NCBI GenBank assembly: GCA_963169135.1
Contig: CAUJEQ010000217.1
Coordinates: 1-19,809 of the forward strand
Reading direction: 5' to 3'
Source: Chloroflexota bacterium
Lineage (GTDB): Bacteria > Chloroflexota > Dehalococcoidia > Tepidiformales > Tepidiformaceae
Length of the DNA stretch: 19,809 nt
A model generated the notes under the pieces. That model did no database searches and was not told the origin of the DNA. It saw nothing but the letters and a program-made list of their open reading frames with translations. Positions 1-7,192 of this stretch are shown piece after piece. A program made the translations under genes and the position numbers. Each line of letters starts with the position of its first letter. Position 1 is the stretch's first letter.

Positions 1-1722
1 GCCACGCGCGCGCTCTTCCAGCGCCGCGACGTCATCATCGTGGCGAGCGTGAGCTGCATCTACGGCCTCGGCGAGCCCGCCCAGTACCAGGAGTTCGTCC
101 TCTCCTTCAAGAAGGGCAAGCCCTTCAGCCGCCAGGACGCCGTCCGCCGCATGGTCTCGATGCAGTACGAACGCAACGACCAGAACGTCGTCCGCGGCAA
201 GTTCCGCGTCCGCGGCGACTCGCTCACCATCCTCCCCAGCTACGACGAGCTCGCCGTCCGGGTGGACTTCTGGGGCGACGAAGTCGAACGCATCGTCGAA
301 CTCGACCCGCTCACCGGCGAGATCGTCGCGGAGCACGACGAGATCGACATCTACCCCGCGAAGCACTTCGTCACCACGGCCGACCGGATGGAGGGCGCCA
401 TCGCCGGCATCGAGAAGGAGCTGGAAGAGCAACTCGAAGTCTTCAAACGCCAGGGCAAGATCCTCGAAGCGGCGCGCCTCGAAGAGCGCACCCACTACGA
501 CATTGAGTCGCTGCGCGAGACGGGCTACTGCCCCGGGGTGGAGAACTACTCCCGCCACCTCCAGCAGCGCGAGCCCGGCTCCACCCCCTGGTGTCTCCTC
601 GACTACTTCCCCGACGACTGGCTCCTCTTCGTCGATGAGTCGCACATGACCCTGCCCCAGGTGCAGGGCCAGTTCTTCGGCGACCGTGCCCGCAAGGAAA
701 CGCTCGTGGAGTTCGGCTTCCGCCTCCCCAGCGCGCTCGACAACCGGCCGCTCACCTTCGAAGAGTTCGACCAGCACATCAACCAGGCGGTCTTCGTCAG
801 CGCGACGCCCGCCGACTACGAAGTCCAGCGCTCTACCCAGGTTGTCGAACAGGTCATCCGCCCCACTGGCCTCCTGGACCCCGAGATCGTGGTCAAACCA
901 ACGAAGAACCAGGTCGATGACCTGATGGACGAGATCCGGCGCGTGATCGACAAGGGCCAGCGCGCTCTTGTCACCACCCTGACCAAGAAGATGGCCGAAG
1001 ACCTCGCCGACTACCTCAAAGAGATGGGCATCAAGACCCACTACCTCCACGCCGAGGTCGAAACGCTCGATCGCGTCGAGATCCTGCGCGACCTCCGTCT
1101 CGGCGTGTACGACGTCGTGGTCGGCATCAACCTCCTGCGCGAGGGCCTCGACCTCCCCGAGGTCTCCCTCGTCTGCATCCTCGATGCGGATAAGGAAGGC
1201 TACCTCCGCTCGAACCGCTCGCTTATCCAGACCATCGGCCGCGCCGCCCGCCACATCGAGGGCCGTGTCATCATGTACGCCGACAAGGTCACCCTGAGCA
1301 TGCAGAACGCCATCGACGAGACCTACCGGCGCCGCCGCATCCAGGCGGAGTACAACCACGAGCACGGCATCGAAGCCATGAGCATCACCAAGGCCGTCCG
1401 CGACATCACCGACCACGTCCGCATGCAGGCTGCCGAGGAGAAAGCCGAGTACGACGCCGGCGCGCCCGCCTCGATGCCGAAGGACGAACTCCTCCGCATG
1501 GTGAAGGAGCTCGAAACCCAGATGAAGACGGCGGCGAAGAACCTCGAGTTCGAAAAGGCCGCCGCCCTCCGCGACAAGGTGGTCGAGCTGCGCCGCGAGC
1601 TGGTCGGCACCGACGCCGAGGAGCTGGCCGCGTTCGCCGCCGCTGCAGGCCGGAGTGGGCCGCTCCGCTTCGGCCGCAGCCAGGCCGGTGGCCGGGACCG
1701 AGGCCGCCGCTACCGCCGGTAG
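1..1722 (+). CDS. uvrB: UvrB, excinuclease ABC subunit B (5' end missing)
   Basis: UvrB is the damage-verifying helicase-like subunit of UvrABC nucleotide excision repair. It receives DNA from UvrA and recruits UvrC. The frame is open from base 1, so the gene enters from outside the window. The first visible residues align with about residue 115-120 of E. coli UvrB, so the Walker A loop and the beta-hairpin lie upstream. In fragment numbering I see the helicase motif II DESH at 212-215, a SATP motif, the GINLLREGLDLPEV block, TIGRAARH (411-418, motif VI) and a C-terminal UVR motif (about 500-534) that contacts UvrC. A basic Gly/Arg-rich tail ends the protein at a TAG stop. Family identity is certain; only the start is unseen. 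Confidence 0.98.
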   Translation, partial: ATRALFQRRDVIIVASVSCIYGLGEPAQYQEFVLSFKKGKPFSRQDAVRRMVSMQYERNDQNVVRGKFRVRGDSLTILPSYDELAVRVDFWGDEVERIVELDPLTGEIVAEHDEIDIYPAKHFVTTADRMEGAIAGIEKELEEQLEVFKRQGKILEAARLEERTHYDIESLRETGYCPGVENYSRHLQQREPGSTPWCLLDYFPDDWLLFVDESHMTLPQVQGQFFGDRARKETLVEFGFRLPSALDNRPLTFEEFDQHINQAVFVSATPADYEVQRSTQVVEQVIRPTGLLDPEIVVKPTKNQVDDLMDEIRRVIDKGQRALVTTLTKKMAEDLADYLKEMGIKTHYLHAEVETLDRVEILRDLRLGVYDVVVGINLLREGLDLPEVSLVCILDADKEGYLRSNRSLIQTIGRAARHIEGRVIMYADKVTLSMQNAIDETYRRRRIQAEYNHEHGIEAMSITKAVRDITDHVRMQAAEEKAEYDAGAPASMPKDELLRMVKELETQMKTAAKNLEFEKAAALRDKVVELRRELVGTDAEELAAFAAAAGRSGPLRFGRSQAGGRDRGRRYRR

Positions 1723-1760
1723 CTATCTCCCCTTGCGGCGGAGGCGTACCATCCGCATCC

Positions 1761-2033
1761 GTGCAGTTCGAGTGGGACGAATACAACGAAGAGCACATCA
1801 CCGCTCACGACGCGGACCGGGACGAGTGCGAGTCCGTTTGGGATGATCCCCACCGGGTGGGAATTGGTGTCGCCAGGCGCAGTGGCGAGTTCCGCCACGC
1901 GCTGCTAGGTCGTACCGAGGCAGGGCGCCTGTTGTTTGTGGTGTACACTCTCAGGAGCGGAAGCGTGAGAGTTGTCACCGCCCGCGATGCTACTCGGTCA
2001 GAGCGACGGACCTATCGTCGCAACAATCAATGA
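1761..2033 (+). CDS. brnT: BrnT-like toxin of a type II toxin-antitoxin pair
   Basis: This 90-aa protein has the BrnT layout: an N-terminal FEWD motif, a middle segment with DDPHR, a GRTEAGRLLFVVYT-type strand, and a C-terminal TARDATRSERRTYRR block. Known BrnT proteins are RelE-fold ribonucleases that cut RNA, and this activity is inferred here from similarity. The start is GTG at 1761, immediately before the conserved FEWD. A weak purine-rich stretch (GGAGG near 1740) is far from it, so translation may be inefficient. The stop overlaps the next start by 4 bp (ATGA), which couples toxin and antitoxin synthesis. It lies 38 bp after uvrB, a common kind of site for such a small insertion. Confidence 0.85.
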   Translation: MQFEWDEYNEEHITAHDADRDECESVWDDPHRVGIGVARRSGEFRHALLGRTEAGRLLFVVYTLRSGSVRVVTARDATRSERRTYRRNNQ

Positions 2034-2374
2034 GCAAGACATCGAGATTCGCAACCAACCTGATAACGGTCCACAGCCTGGACGACATCCCCGACTTCAC
2101 CACGGAGGCGGAAGAGGCAGACTTCTGGGGCACCCACACCCTCAGCGACGAACTCCTCGAACGGGCCTCGCACGTCGAAGACCCGCTCCTCCCTCCCCCG
2201 GGCACGGCATTCGGACTCTCGCTCGGCTTTTCGGCTGACGTTGCCAGTCGGCTGCGCGCGCTCGCGAAGAAGAAGCGCCTTGACTACGTCGCAATGACGC
2301 GCGCCTTCGTCATGGAACGCCTCTACGAAGAAGAAAAGCGCGAGGGCATCGTCGGCGACTCCAAAGCCTCGTAA
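2030..2374 (+). CDS. brnA: BrnA/CopG-like antitoxin
   Basis: This 114-aa protein is the partner of the preceding BrnT-like toxin. The N-terminal half carries an IPDF...EEADFWGTH motif typical of BrnA/CopG-type antitoxins. This acidic part usually wraps the toxin. The C-terminal half (about residues 60-105) reads as a ribbon-helix-helix DNA-binding segment: a short strand (FGLSLGF) followed by two helices rich in Ala, Arg and Lys. Antitoxins of this family repress their own operon. The ATG lies inside the toxin stop (4-bp ATGA overlap). The toxin-first, antitoxin-second order is the usual one for brnTA. The family call is firm; DNA binding is inferred. Confidence 0.82.
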   Translation: MSKTSRFATNLITVHSLDDIPDFTTEAEEADFWGTHTLSDELLERASHVEDPLLPPPGTAFGLSLGFSADVASRLRALAKKKRLDYVAMTRAFVMERLYEEEKREGIVGDSKAS

Positions 2375-2464
2375 CGCCCCTCGTTGGCGATCCCCCGCGC
2401 CAACCCCCGTCGTCGTGACAGTCCGGCGTTCGCGCTTCCGCTCGGCATCCCGCACCATCGAGCC

Positions 2465-2947
2465 ATGCGCATCCTCGGCATCGATCCCGGCCTCAACATC
2501 ACGGGCTACGGCGTCGTCGAGGTCGAGCGCGACCGGTGCGTCTACATTCGCCACGGCGTCTTCCGCACGAAACCGGCCCAGGCCAGGCTCGACCGGCTGC
2601 TCTACCTTCGCGATGAAGTCCGTGCCATCGCCGTCGAGTGCGGCGCCACCGCGGGCGCCATCGAAGCCGGTTTCGTAGGCCAGAACATGCGCGCCGCGAT
2701 GGCCCTGGGCGAAGCGCGCGCCGCAGCCCTCCTCGGCATGGCCGATGCGGGCCTGCAGGTCGCCGAGTACGCCCCCGCGCTGGTCAAACAGACCGTTTCC
2801 GGATACGGCCGGGGTGAAAAGAGCCAGGTCGCCGAGATGGTCCGCCTCCAACTGGGGCTGAAGGCCGTGCCCACGCCCGCGGACGCCGCCGATGCTCTTG
2901 CGGTCGCAATCACGCACTGGGCCCACGCACGTCTCGGCGCCCTCTAA
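2465..2947 (+). CDS. ruvC: RuvC, crossover junction endodeoxyribonuclease
   Basis: RuvC is the Holliday-junction resolvase. It forms a dimer, works with RuvAB and nicks two strands symmetrically. The 160-aa product begins MRILGIDPG, the canonical start, so I place the start at 2465 although the frame is open about 80 bp further upstream. The four acidic active-site residues are visible: D7, E67 (AIEAGF), D140 and D143 (ADAADALA). The length matches the family. It is not next to ruvA or ruvB: ruvA is about 9 kb away on the same strand, and ruvB is not in the window. No strong Shine-Dalgarno sequence precedes the ATG. Confidence 0.97.
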   Translation: MRILGIDPGLNITGYGVVEVERDRCVYIRHGVFRTKPAQARLDRLLYLRDEVRAIAVECGATAGAIEAGFVGQNMRAAMALGEARAAALLGMADAGLQVAEYAPALVKQTVSGYGRGEKSQVAEMVRLQLGLKAVPTPADAADALAVAITHWAHARLGAL

Positions 2948-3033
2948 ACCTCGCCGATTCGCAACGGTTTTGAAATGTCCCCGCAGGTAAACAGTCCACA
3001 TCTTCGACCCGCAATGAGGTACGGTGATCTGTG

Positions 3034-3165
3034 CCGAATCCTGCCAGCGCAGGAACGGGGGACCCACCCACCGGGGTGAATTGCGTTTCATCGCGCATAG
3101 GCGACTTCCGACGCCGAACCCGTCAGCTAACCCCGCAGGCGTTCGGAGGGCGATCTTGGCCCTCC
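3034..3165 (+). ncRNA. c-di-AMP riboswitch (ydaO-yuaA class) with overlapping hairpin
   Basis: The leader carries the conserved landmarks of the ydaO-yuaA class in order: a short hairpin (CCTGC/GCAGG, 3040-3053), CGGGGGACCCA (3056-3066), GGGGTGAAT (3073-3081), then CCGAACCCGTCAGCTAACC (about 3114-3132) and a GCAGGCGTTCGG end. The closing helix is CCGAA (3034-3038) with TTCGG (3142-3146). A second hairpin, GGAGGGC/GCCCTCC (3145-3165), shares bases with the 3' side of this helix, so the two may be mutually exclusive. It is not followed by a T-run, so the expression platform is unclear. Members of this class usually turn genes off on binding c-di-AMP. It leads the 158-aa gene starting at 3225. 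Confidence 0.88.
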
Positions 3166-3224
3166 CATCATTCCGTGAGCCACGCTTAAGTTGCGTGGCC
3201 CGCCCGGTCACAAGGAGGACGATC

Positions 3225-3701
3225 ATGACCGTCTATTCAGGAACGTTTGCCCCGACCCCGGATGCCGCCGCGGTGGACCTCAAGGACCCCCTGGCAGAAG
3301 CGCGCGAGAAGTTGCGCCAGGCTGCCCGGCTCCCGTTCCACGCCCACCAACCGCATTCGTGGCAAACAGCATTCCGCCAGCTCGCGGCCGATGCGCGGAC
3401 CGATGTCCGCCGCCACATCTGGACCGCCGCCCTTCCCGATTCTCCGCTCAACGAGGTCGAGAACCGGGAGCCCCGCCTGCTCTCCAAGGTCGGGATCCAG
3501 CGCGAGGAGCACGACTCGTTTGCCGCCCGTGCCGACGAACTGGTCGACGAGGTTAGCGCCCCCGGCGAGGTCGACATCTGGAAGATGATCGAGCTTGGCG
3601 AGAAGGCCATCCTCCTCGAGATGGCTCTCGCGCGGCACCACAACCGGCTCATGCAACTGGTCTACGAGACCACCCTGCGGGACCTGGGCGAGGCCGGATA
3701 G
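3225..3701 (+). CDS. Uncharacterised 158-aa protein under a c-di-AMP riboswitch
   Basis: I do not recognise a named family. The start is fixed by an excellent ribosome-binding site (AAGGAGG, 3212-3218) six bases before the ATG at 3225. The product is soluble, with no signal peptide or membrane segment. It looks almost wholly alpha-helical, with several acidic and His-rich patches. The last third (QREEHDSF ... ALARHHNRLMQLVYETT) has spaced His and Glu residues reminiscent of a hemerythrin-like four-helix bundle, but this is only a resemblance. The gene stands alone: riboswitch in front, terminator 29 bp behind. By analogy with other genes under this riboswitch, a role in envelope, osmotic or ion homeostasis is conceivable, but nothing in the sequence shows it. 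Confidence 0.85.
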   Translation: MTVYSGTFAPTPDAAAVDLKDPLAEAREKLRQAARLPFHAHQPHSWQTAFRQLAADARTDVRRHIWTAALPDSPLNEVENREPRLLSKVGIQREEHDSFAARADELVDEVSAPGEVDIWKMIELGEKAILLEMALARHHNRLMQLVYETTLRDLGEAG

Positions 3702-3730
3702 CCCGGCTGCCACGACTGAATCCGCTCGTG

Positions 3731-3762
3731 CGAGCCCCGGAAACGGGGCTCGTATCGTTTTC
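3731..3762 (+). terminator. Intrinsic terminator of the riboswitch-controlled gene
   Basis: A perfect 9-bp stem, CGAGCCCCG (3731-3739) and CGGGGCTCG (3744-3752), closes a GAAA tetraloop and is followed by TATCGTTTTC on the + strand. The T-rich tail is on the + side, so it ends transcription of the 3225-3701 gene. It also separates that gene from the convergent gene ending at 3761. Confidence 0.9.
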
Positions 3763-3997
3763 AGGCCGGCTCAGCCTCGAAGTCAGCCGGCGTACCTTCG
3801 CGTTCGTCCGGGGCCTCCGCGCCGCGGTTCCTGAGCACATAGGCGATCGGCAGGATCCCGGCGGTGTTCGCCACCGCCAGCACCGGGATCATTTTGTACT
3901 GCTTCAGTTGGACCGCCCGGCGGATGGCAACGAGCTTCCAGGCGGTGTCCCAGATGACGAACGGGAGGAGAGCTTTCGGTGGCCGGCGCTTACTCAT
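3761..3997 (-). CDS. Small DUF5652-like membrane protein
   Basis: This 78-aa protein has two predicted hydrophobic helices. The first holds the DTAWKLVAIRRAVQ segment and the second the VANTAGILPIAYVL segment. The pattern WK-x-x-A-x-x-x-A, a basic/aromatic turn, then N-T-x-G-I-L-P-I-x-Y is what I know from the DUF5652 family of short membrane proteins, whose function is unknown. The tail is acidic and likely cytoplasmic. The start is ATG at 3997 with no clear Shine-Dalgarno sequence. It follows panC on the same strand with a gap of about 30 bp, so it may be read through from the pan operon, although no link to pantothenate is known. Confidence 0.72.
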   Translation of the reverse strand: MSKRRPPKALLPFVIWDTAWKLVAIRRAVQLKQYKMIPVLAVANTAGILPIAYVLRNRGAEAPDEREGTPADFEAEPA

Positions 3998-4028
3998 GAG
4001 CCAAAGCCTACCGCATCCCCGCGCCTGG

Positions 4029-4931
4029 TCACCTCAGTTCGACGTTGTCGAGCAGACGGGTATGCCCGAACCTCACCACCAGCGAAAGCAGCGCTGCCCC
4101 GGCCGCCGGGCCGTCCAGCTCCCTCAAGGTCGCGTCCTCGGCCAGCGAGATGTACTCGATCTCCGCCAGCGGCTCGCCCTCAATCTGCGACCGCACGGCC
4201 CGCCGCAGTGTCTCGGCGTCCCGCACGCCGCTGTTCCAGAGATTGCGCGCGTGTTCGAGGGCCTGTTTCAGCACCGGGGCGGCGGCGCGTTGGGCGGGCG
4301 TGAGGTACACGTTCCGCGAGCTCATTGCCAGGCCATCCGGCTCGCGGACGATCTCGCAGGGCACGATCTCCACACCCAGGTCCAGGTCGCGCGTCATCCG
4401 TTGGATCACCCGCAACTGCTGCGCGTCCTTCTTGCCGAAGTACGCCCGGTCCGGGCCGGTCGCGTTGAAGAGCTTCAACACAACCGTAGTCACCCCACGG
4501 AAGTGCCCCGGCCGCGACGCGCCCTCGAGTGGCTGCGTCACGTCTTCCACTGAAACGTAGGTCTGGAACCCGCGCGGGTACATCTCCGCGGCCGAGGGCA
4601 AGTAGACGGCATCCACCTCGGCGTCGCGGAGCAGGTTCAGGTCCCGTACTTCGTCGCGCGGGTACTTCTCGAAGTCTTCGTTCGGCCCGAACTGCGTGGG
4701 GTTCACGAAGATGCTGACCACCACGTGCATGTTTTCGCGCCGCGCCCGGTGCACCAGGTCTATATGGCCTTCGTGCAGATATCCCATTGTGGGCACCAGC
4801 CCGAGCGGACCCGGGTGGGCTGCCCGCCAGCGGCGCATCGCCGTGGGTGTCGTCAGGATCGCCGGCGCCGGCTTCAGCGGCGGGTCGGGTGTTATCACGA
4901 TGTAGTCCGAATCTGTCGGAGCGTGGGCCAT
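4029..4931 (-). CDS. panC: PanC, pantothenate synthetase
   Basis: PanC joins pantoate and beta-alanine with ATP, via pantoyl-adenylate, to make pantothenate (vitamin B5) in the cytoplasm. The 300-aa product shows the nucleotidyltransferase motif VPTMGYLHEGH (46-56), the FVNPTQFGPNEDF block (75-87), GKKDAQQ (166-172) and the MSSRN ATP-binding motif (203-207). I chose the ATG at 4931; a GTG at 4970 would add 13 Pro-rich residues. Even so the protein has about 25 extra N-terminal residues before the usual start of the fold. A GGAGG lies 13 bases before the ATG. It is the last gene of panD-panB-panC, 73 bp after panB. Confidence 0.96.
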   Translation of the reverse strand: MAHAPTDSDYIVITPDPPLKPAPAILTTPTAMRRWRAAHPGPLGLVPTMGYLHEGHIDLVHRARRENMHVVVSIFVNPTQFGPNEDFEKYPRDEVRDLNLLRDAEVDAVYLPSAAEMYPRGFQTYVSVEDVTQPLEGASRPGHFRGVTTVVLKLFNATGPDRAYFGKKDAQQLRVIQRMTRDLDLGVEIVPCEIVREPDGLAMSSRNVYLTPAQRAAAPVLKQALEHARNLWNSGVRDAETLRRAVRSQIEGEPLAEIEYISLAEDATLRELDGPAAGAALLSLVVRFGHTRLLDNVELR

Positions 4932-5004
4932 TGCGTTCTTCGGGCCTCCAGGCGAGGGAGGCGGCGGCACGTTCCCTGCGCCGCCGCCGGTTGTCGTTTG
5001 TTGG

Positions 5005-5847
5005 CTAACGGACCTGGGCGAGTTCGGTCAGCGTTGAATCGTCCATCTCGAAGCTGTGTTCGGCCGTCGGGAACGCGGCCGATTCAACCTCGCCGATGTA
5101 CGCGCGGACCGCTTCGCGGATCGTCTCGCCGATGACCGCGTAGCGCTTCGCGTGCCGCAGCGTCCGCTGGTCGTCGTAGATCCCGAGCAGGTCGTGGAAT
5201 ACCTGCACCTGCGCGTCGCAGTGCGGGCCGGCCCCGATCCCGATCGTCGGGACCGAGATGCGTTCGGTCACCATCCGGGCGAGCGGCGCGGGAATCGTCT
5301 CCAGCACCACCGCGAAGGCGCCTGCTTCCTCGAGTGCGCGGGCGTCGTTCAGCAGCTTGGCGGCGGCGGCGGGGGTCTTGCCCTGCACCTTGTGCCCACC
5401 GAACTGGTTCACCGACTGTGGCGTCAGTCCCAGGTGTCCCATCACCGGGATGCCGGCCTCCACCATCCGCCTGACCAGGGGAGCGACGTGGCTGCCGCCC
5501 TCGAGCTTCACGGCGGTCGCGCCGCCTTCTTTCAGCAGCCGGCCCGCGTTTCGCATCGCCTCGTTCGGGTCGGCCTGATAGCTCATGAACGGCATGTCGG
5601 CGACCACGATCGCCTTCTCGGTCGCCCGCACAACGGCGCGGGTGTGATAGACGATGTCCTCCATGGTCACCGGCACCGTCGAGTCGTACCCGAGCACGAC
5701 GCTCCCGAGCGAGTCGCCGACCAGGATGACCGGGATGCCCGCCTGTTCCACCAGCCGGGCCGAGGGGTAGTCATAGGCCGTGATCATCGCGAACCGATGT
5801 CCCTGGGCCTTCCATTCCTTCAGTTTGTGAATCGATATGCGTCCCAC
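5005..5847 (-). CDS. panB: PanB, 3-methyl-2-oxobutanoate hydroxymethyltransferase
   Basis: PanB transfers a hydroxymethyl group from 5,10-methylene-tetrahydrofolate to alpha-ketoisovalerate, giving ketopantoate, the first committed step toward pantothenate. The 280-aa TIM-barrel protein shows the metal-binding VGDS (43-46), the substrate/metal region ADMPF (83-87), VKLEGG with K114, GHLGLTPQ (137-144) and the catalytic glutamate in VLETIP (E183). A usually conserved CDGQVLV segment reads CDAQVQV here, a mild oddity. The start is GTG at 5847, preceded by an AAGGGA-type ribosome-binding site. It begins 21 bp after panD, so the two are certainly cotranscribed. Confidence 0.97.
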   Translation of the reverse strand: MGRISIHKLKEWKAQGHRFAMITAYDYPSARLVEQAGIPVILVGDSLGSVVLGYDSTVPVTMEDIVYHTRAVVRATEKAIVVADMPFMSYQADPNEAMRNAGRLLKEGGATAVKLEGGSHVAPLVRRMVEAGIPVMGHLGLTPQSVNQFGGHKVQGKTPAAAAKLLNDARALEEAGAFAVVLETIPAPLARMVTERISVPTIGIGAGPHCDAQVQVFHDLLGIYDDQRTLRHAKRYAVIGETIREAVRAYIGEVESAAFPTAEHSFEMDDSTLTELAQVR

Positions 5848-5868
5848 TGTCCCATTCCCTTCCGTTCG

Positions 5869-6270
5869 CTAGTGGGCTGCGACCGCTTCGCGCGGGTTGT
5901 GCGAGAAGCCATCGCCATTGCTCGTCCGCTTGATGCGGTTGAGGGCATCCACATAGACCATCCGCGGAGAAAGCTCCCGCGCTTCGGCCTCGGTCAGTTG
6001 CTGGTAGGCGATGATGATGACGATGTCGCCGCGGTGGACCAGATGGGCGGCCGCGCCGTTGATGCAGACTTCTCCCGATCCCCGTTCGCCCTTGATGGCG
6101 TAGGTCTCGAGCCGGGCCCCGTTCGTGACATCGACGACGTGGACCTTTTCGTACGGCAGGATCCCGGCCCCATCCATGAGGTCCGGGTCCAGGGTGATCG
6201 AACCTTCGTAATCAAGGTTCGCCTCGGTGACGGTGGCGCGGTGGATCTTGCCACTCATCATGGTTCGCAC
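5869..6270 (-). CDS. panD: PanD, aspartate 1-decarboxylase (pyruvoyl enzyme)
   Basis: PanD makes beta-alanine from aspartate, supplying the second half of pantothenate. It is made as a proenzyme that cuts itself between Gly and Ser to form the pyruvoyl cofactor. The site is seen as YEGS, cleaving G23|S24. I place the start at the GTG at 6270, giving VRTMMSGKIHR. This matches the family start and has a GAGGGGG ribosome-binding site about nine bases away, although the frame is open further upstream. The product is 133 aa, slightly longer than the usual 126 or so, with an extended basic/Gly tail. It heads the panDBC operon and lies directly behind a leader terminator. Confidence 0.96.
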   Translation of the reverse strand: MRTMMSGKIHRATVTEANLDYEGSITLDPDLMDGAGILPYEKVHVVDVTNGARLETYAIKGERGSGEVCINGAAAHLVHRGDIVIIIAYQQLTEAEARELSPRMVYVDALNRIKRTSNGDGFSHNPREAVAAH

Positions 6271-6296
6271 GGATGCTTCCCCCTCGGCCCCTTCAC

Positions 6297-6326
6297 AAAA
6301 CAAGCCCCGCTCGGCGGGAGCGGGGC
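6297..6326 (-). terminator. Intrinsic terminator in the panD leader (likely attenuator)
   Basis: Read on the - strand, a perfect 9-bp stem, GCCCCGCTC with GAGCGGGGC (6326-6304), closes a 5-base loop and is followed at once by TTGTTTTG (6303-6296). The panD ribosome-binding site starts only about 10 bases later. No - strand gene ends closely before it: the lipoprotein stop is 235 bp upstream, with a promoter between. The natural reading is therefore conditional termination before panD. Confidence 0.8.
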
Positions 6327-6470
6327 ACACAAGGGGTGAACGGGGTGGGGCGCCAATGCGCCCGGTGCCTGCTCAACGGCCTTGTCCGTACCGGCCACTC
6401 AGGGTCCAGGCGGACGACGTTTCGCGCGAGGGCTATCAAGCTCGCCTTCCCGAAGGATAGACGGCACCCT
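6327..6470 (-). promoter_or_regulatory. Structured 5' leader of panDBC, candidate riboswitch
   Basis: The - strand leader before the panD terminator contains nested complementary segments: CTATC (6460-6456) with GATAG (6437-6433); AACG (6421-6418) with CGTT (6378-6375), enclosing GTCCG (6415-6411) with CGGAC (6388-6384); and GGTGCC (6468-6463) with GGCACC (6369-6364) closing the whole. A further hairpin, GGGCGC/GCGCCC (6363-6348), sits between this and the terminator. The predicted transcription start near 6466 would trim the outermost helix by about two bases, so that helix is the least sure. I do not recognise a known aptamer. Rfam has a 'pan' motif upstream of such operons, which I could not test. 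No convincing leader peptide is seen. Confidence 0.5.
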
Positions 6471-6471
6471 G

Positions 6472-6499
6472 ATCGTAGAACTCCTGCGGGGGTTGTCAA
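6472..6499 (-). promoter_or_regulatory. Sigma70-type promoter for panDBC
   Basis: On the - strand, a consensus -35 TTGACA (6499-6494) is followed after 16 bp by TACGAT (6477-6472), which matches TATAAT in four of six positions. The start of transcription would fall near 6466, giving an untranslated leader of about 195 bases before panD. It lies in a locally A+T-richer gap after the cupredoxin lipoprotein gene. Confidence 0.65.
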
Positions 6500-6560
6500 T
6501 CCATTTTCACGTTTCTCACGGCGCCGCCCGGGTTAGTCGCAATTCCCGGCAGTTAATCGA

Positions 6561-7139
6561 CTACTCCACCTTCACCGTCCCGCGCATCGTGTCCGGGTGG
6601 ATCGAGCACGATACCGCGTACGTCCCGGAGCTCGGGAACGTCAGCGTGTAGCTCCCGGCTTTCACCGGGTCGCCGCTCGAGTAGCCCAGTCCCTCTACAA
6701 CGACATCGTGGAACACATCGCCGGACCAGGACCAGGTGACCGAACCCCCCGGGGCGATGGCCACGTTCGCGGGCGACCAGAAGTAGCTTCGGACACCGGA
6801 GACCCCGACCGAGGCGCTCGCCGGGTTCCCGGCAGCGGGTGGAGGTGTCGGCGTGGGGGTGGCGGGCGCCGGCGGCGTGTTCCCGGCCGGCGTCGGATTC
6901 GTCTGCTGCGCGATCGGCGTGACCGCCTCGCTGGCCGGCTTCGGCGTTGAGGTGGGCGCCGCAGCTGTCGCCGTGGCGGCGGGCGTCAGGTTCTCCGGGG
7001 TCGCGACGCTCACGGGTGGGGTCACGGTTGAGGTCGCGGTCGCGGTTGGTGTCGATGGCGCGGGTCCGCCTCCCCCTCCGCCACAGGCGGCGAAGGCAAG
7101 CGTGGCGGCGGCAACGGCGGTGACGAAAACTCGGTGCAT
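6561..7139 (-). CDS. Cupredoxin (plastocyanin-like) lipoprotein
   Basis: This 192-aa protein is predicted to be an exported lipoprotein: a short signal segment ends in FAAC, with the lipidated Cys19 followed by a run of Gly. Residues 26-110 form a Pro/Thr/Ala-rich spacer that would hold the domain off the membrane. The C-terminal cupredoxin domain (about 112-192) keeps a full type-1 copper ligand set: H144 (FHDVV), C178, H181 and M185 (SCSIHPDTM). It likely carries electrons outside the membrane; the partner is unknown. The start is the ATG at 7139, with AGGA eight bases before it, rather than an upstream in-frame codon. It follows the larger two-domain cupredoxin on the same strand. Confidence 0.87.
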   Translation of the reverse strand: MHRVFVTAVAAATLAFAACGGGGGGPAPSTPTATATSTVTPPVSVATPENLTPAATATAAAPTSTPKPASEAVTPIAQQTNPTPAGNTPPAPATPTPTPPPAAGNPASASVGVSGVRSYFWSPANVAIAPGGSVTWSWSGDVFHDVVVEGLGYSSGDPVKAGSYTLTFPSSGTYAVSCSIHPDTMRGTVKVE

Positions 7140-7192
7140 GGCGAGATTCCTGCTGGGCTCCGCCCGGAGGCGGCGGGAGTTGGGCAATCGTA

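Noticed and set aside
2027..3226. 399-codon - strand open frame across brnA, ruvC and the riboswitch
   Set aside because: It crosses an RNA element and two well-supported + strand genes, with no protein motif.
5056..6339. Long + strand open frame (427 codons) opposite panB and panD
   Set aside because: It mirrors two unmistakable genes, has no start signal and no recognisable domain.
6293..6499. Possible 68-codon leader peptide on the - strand before panD
   Set aside because: It would start at the TTG inside the -35 box, has no ribosome-binding site and runs through the terminator hairpin. The open frame is explained by high G+C.
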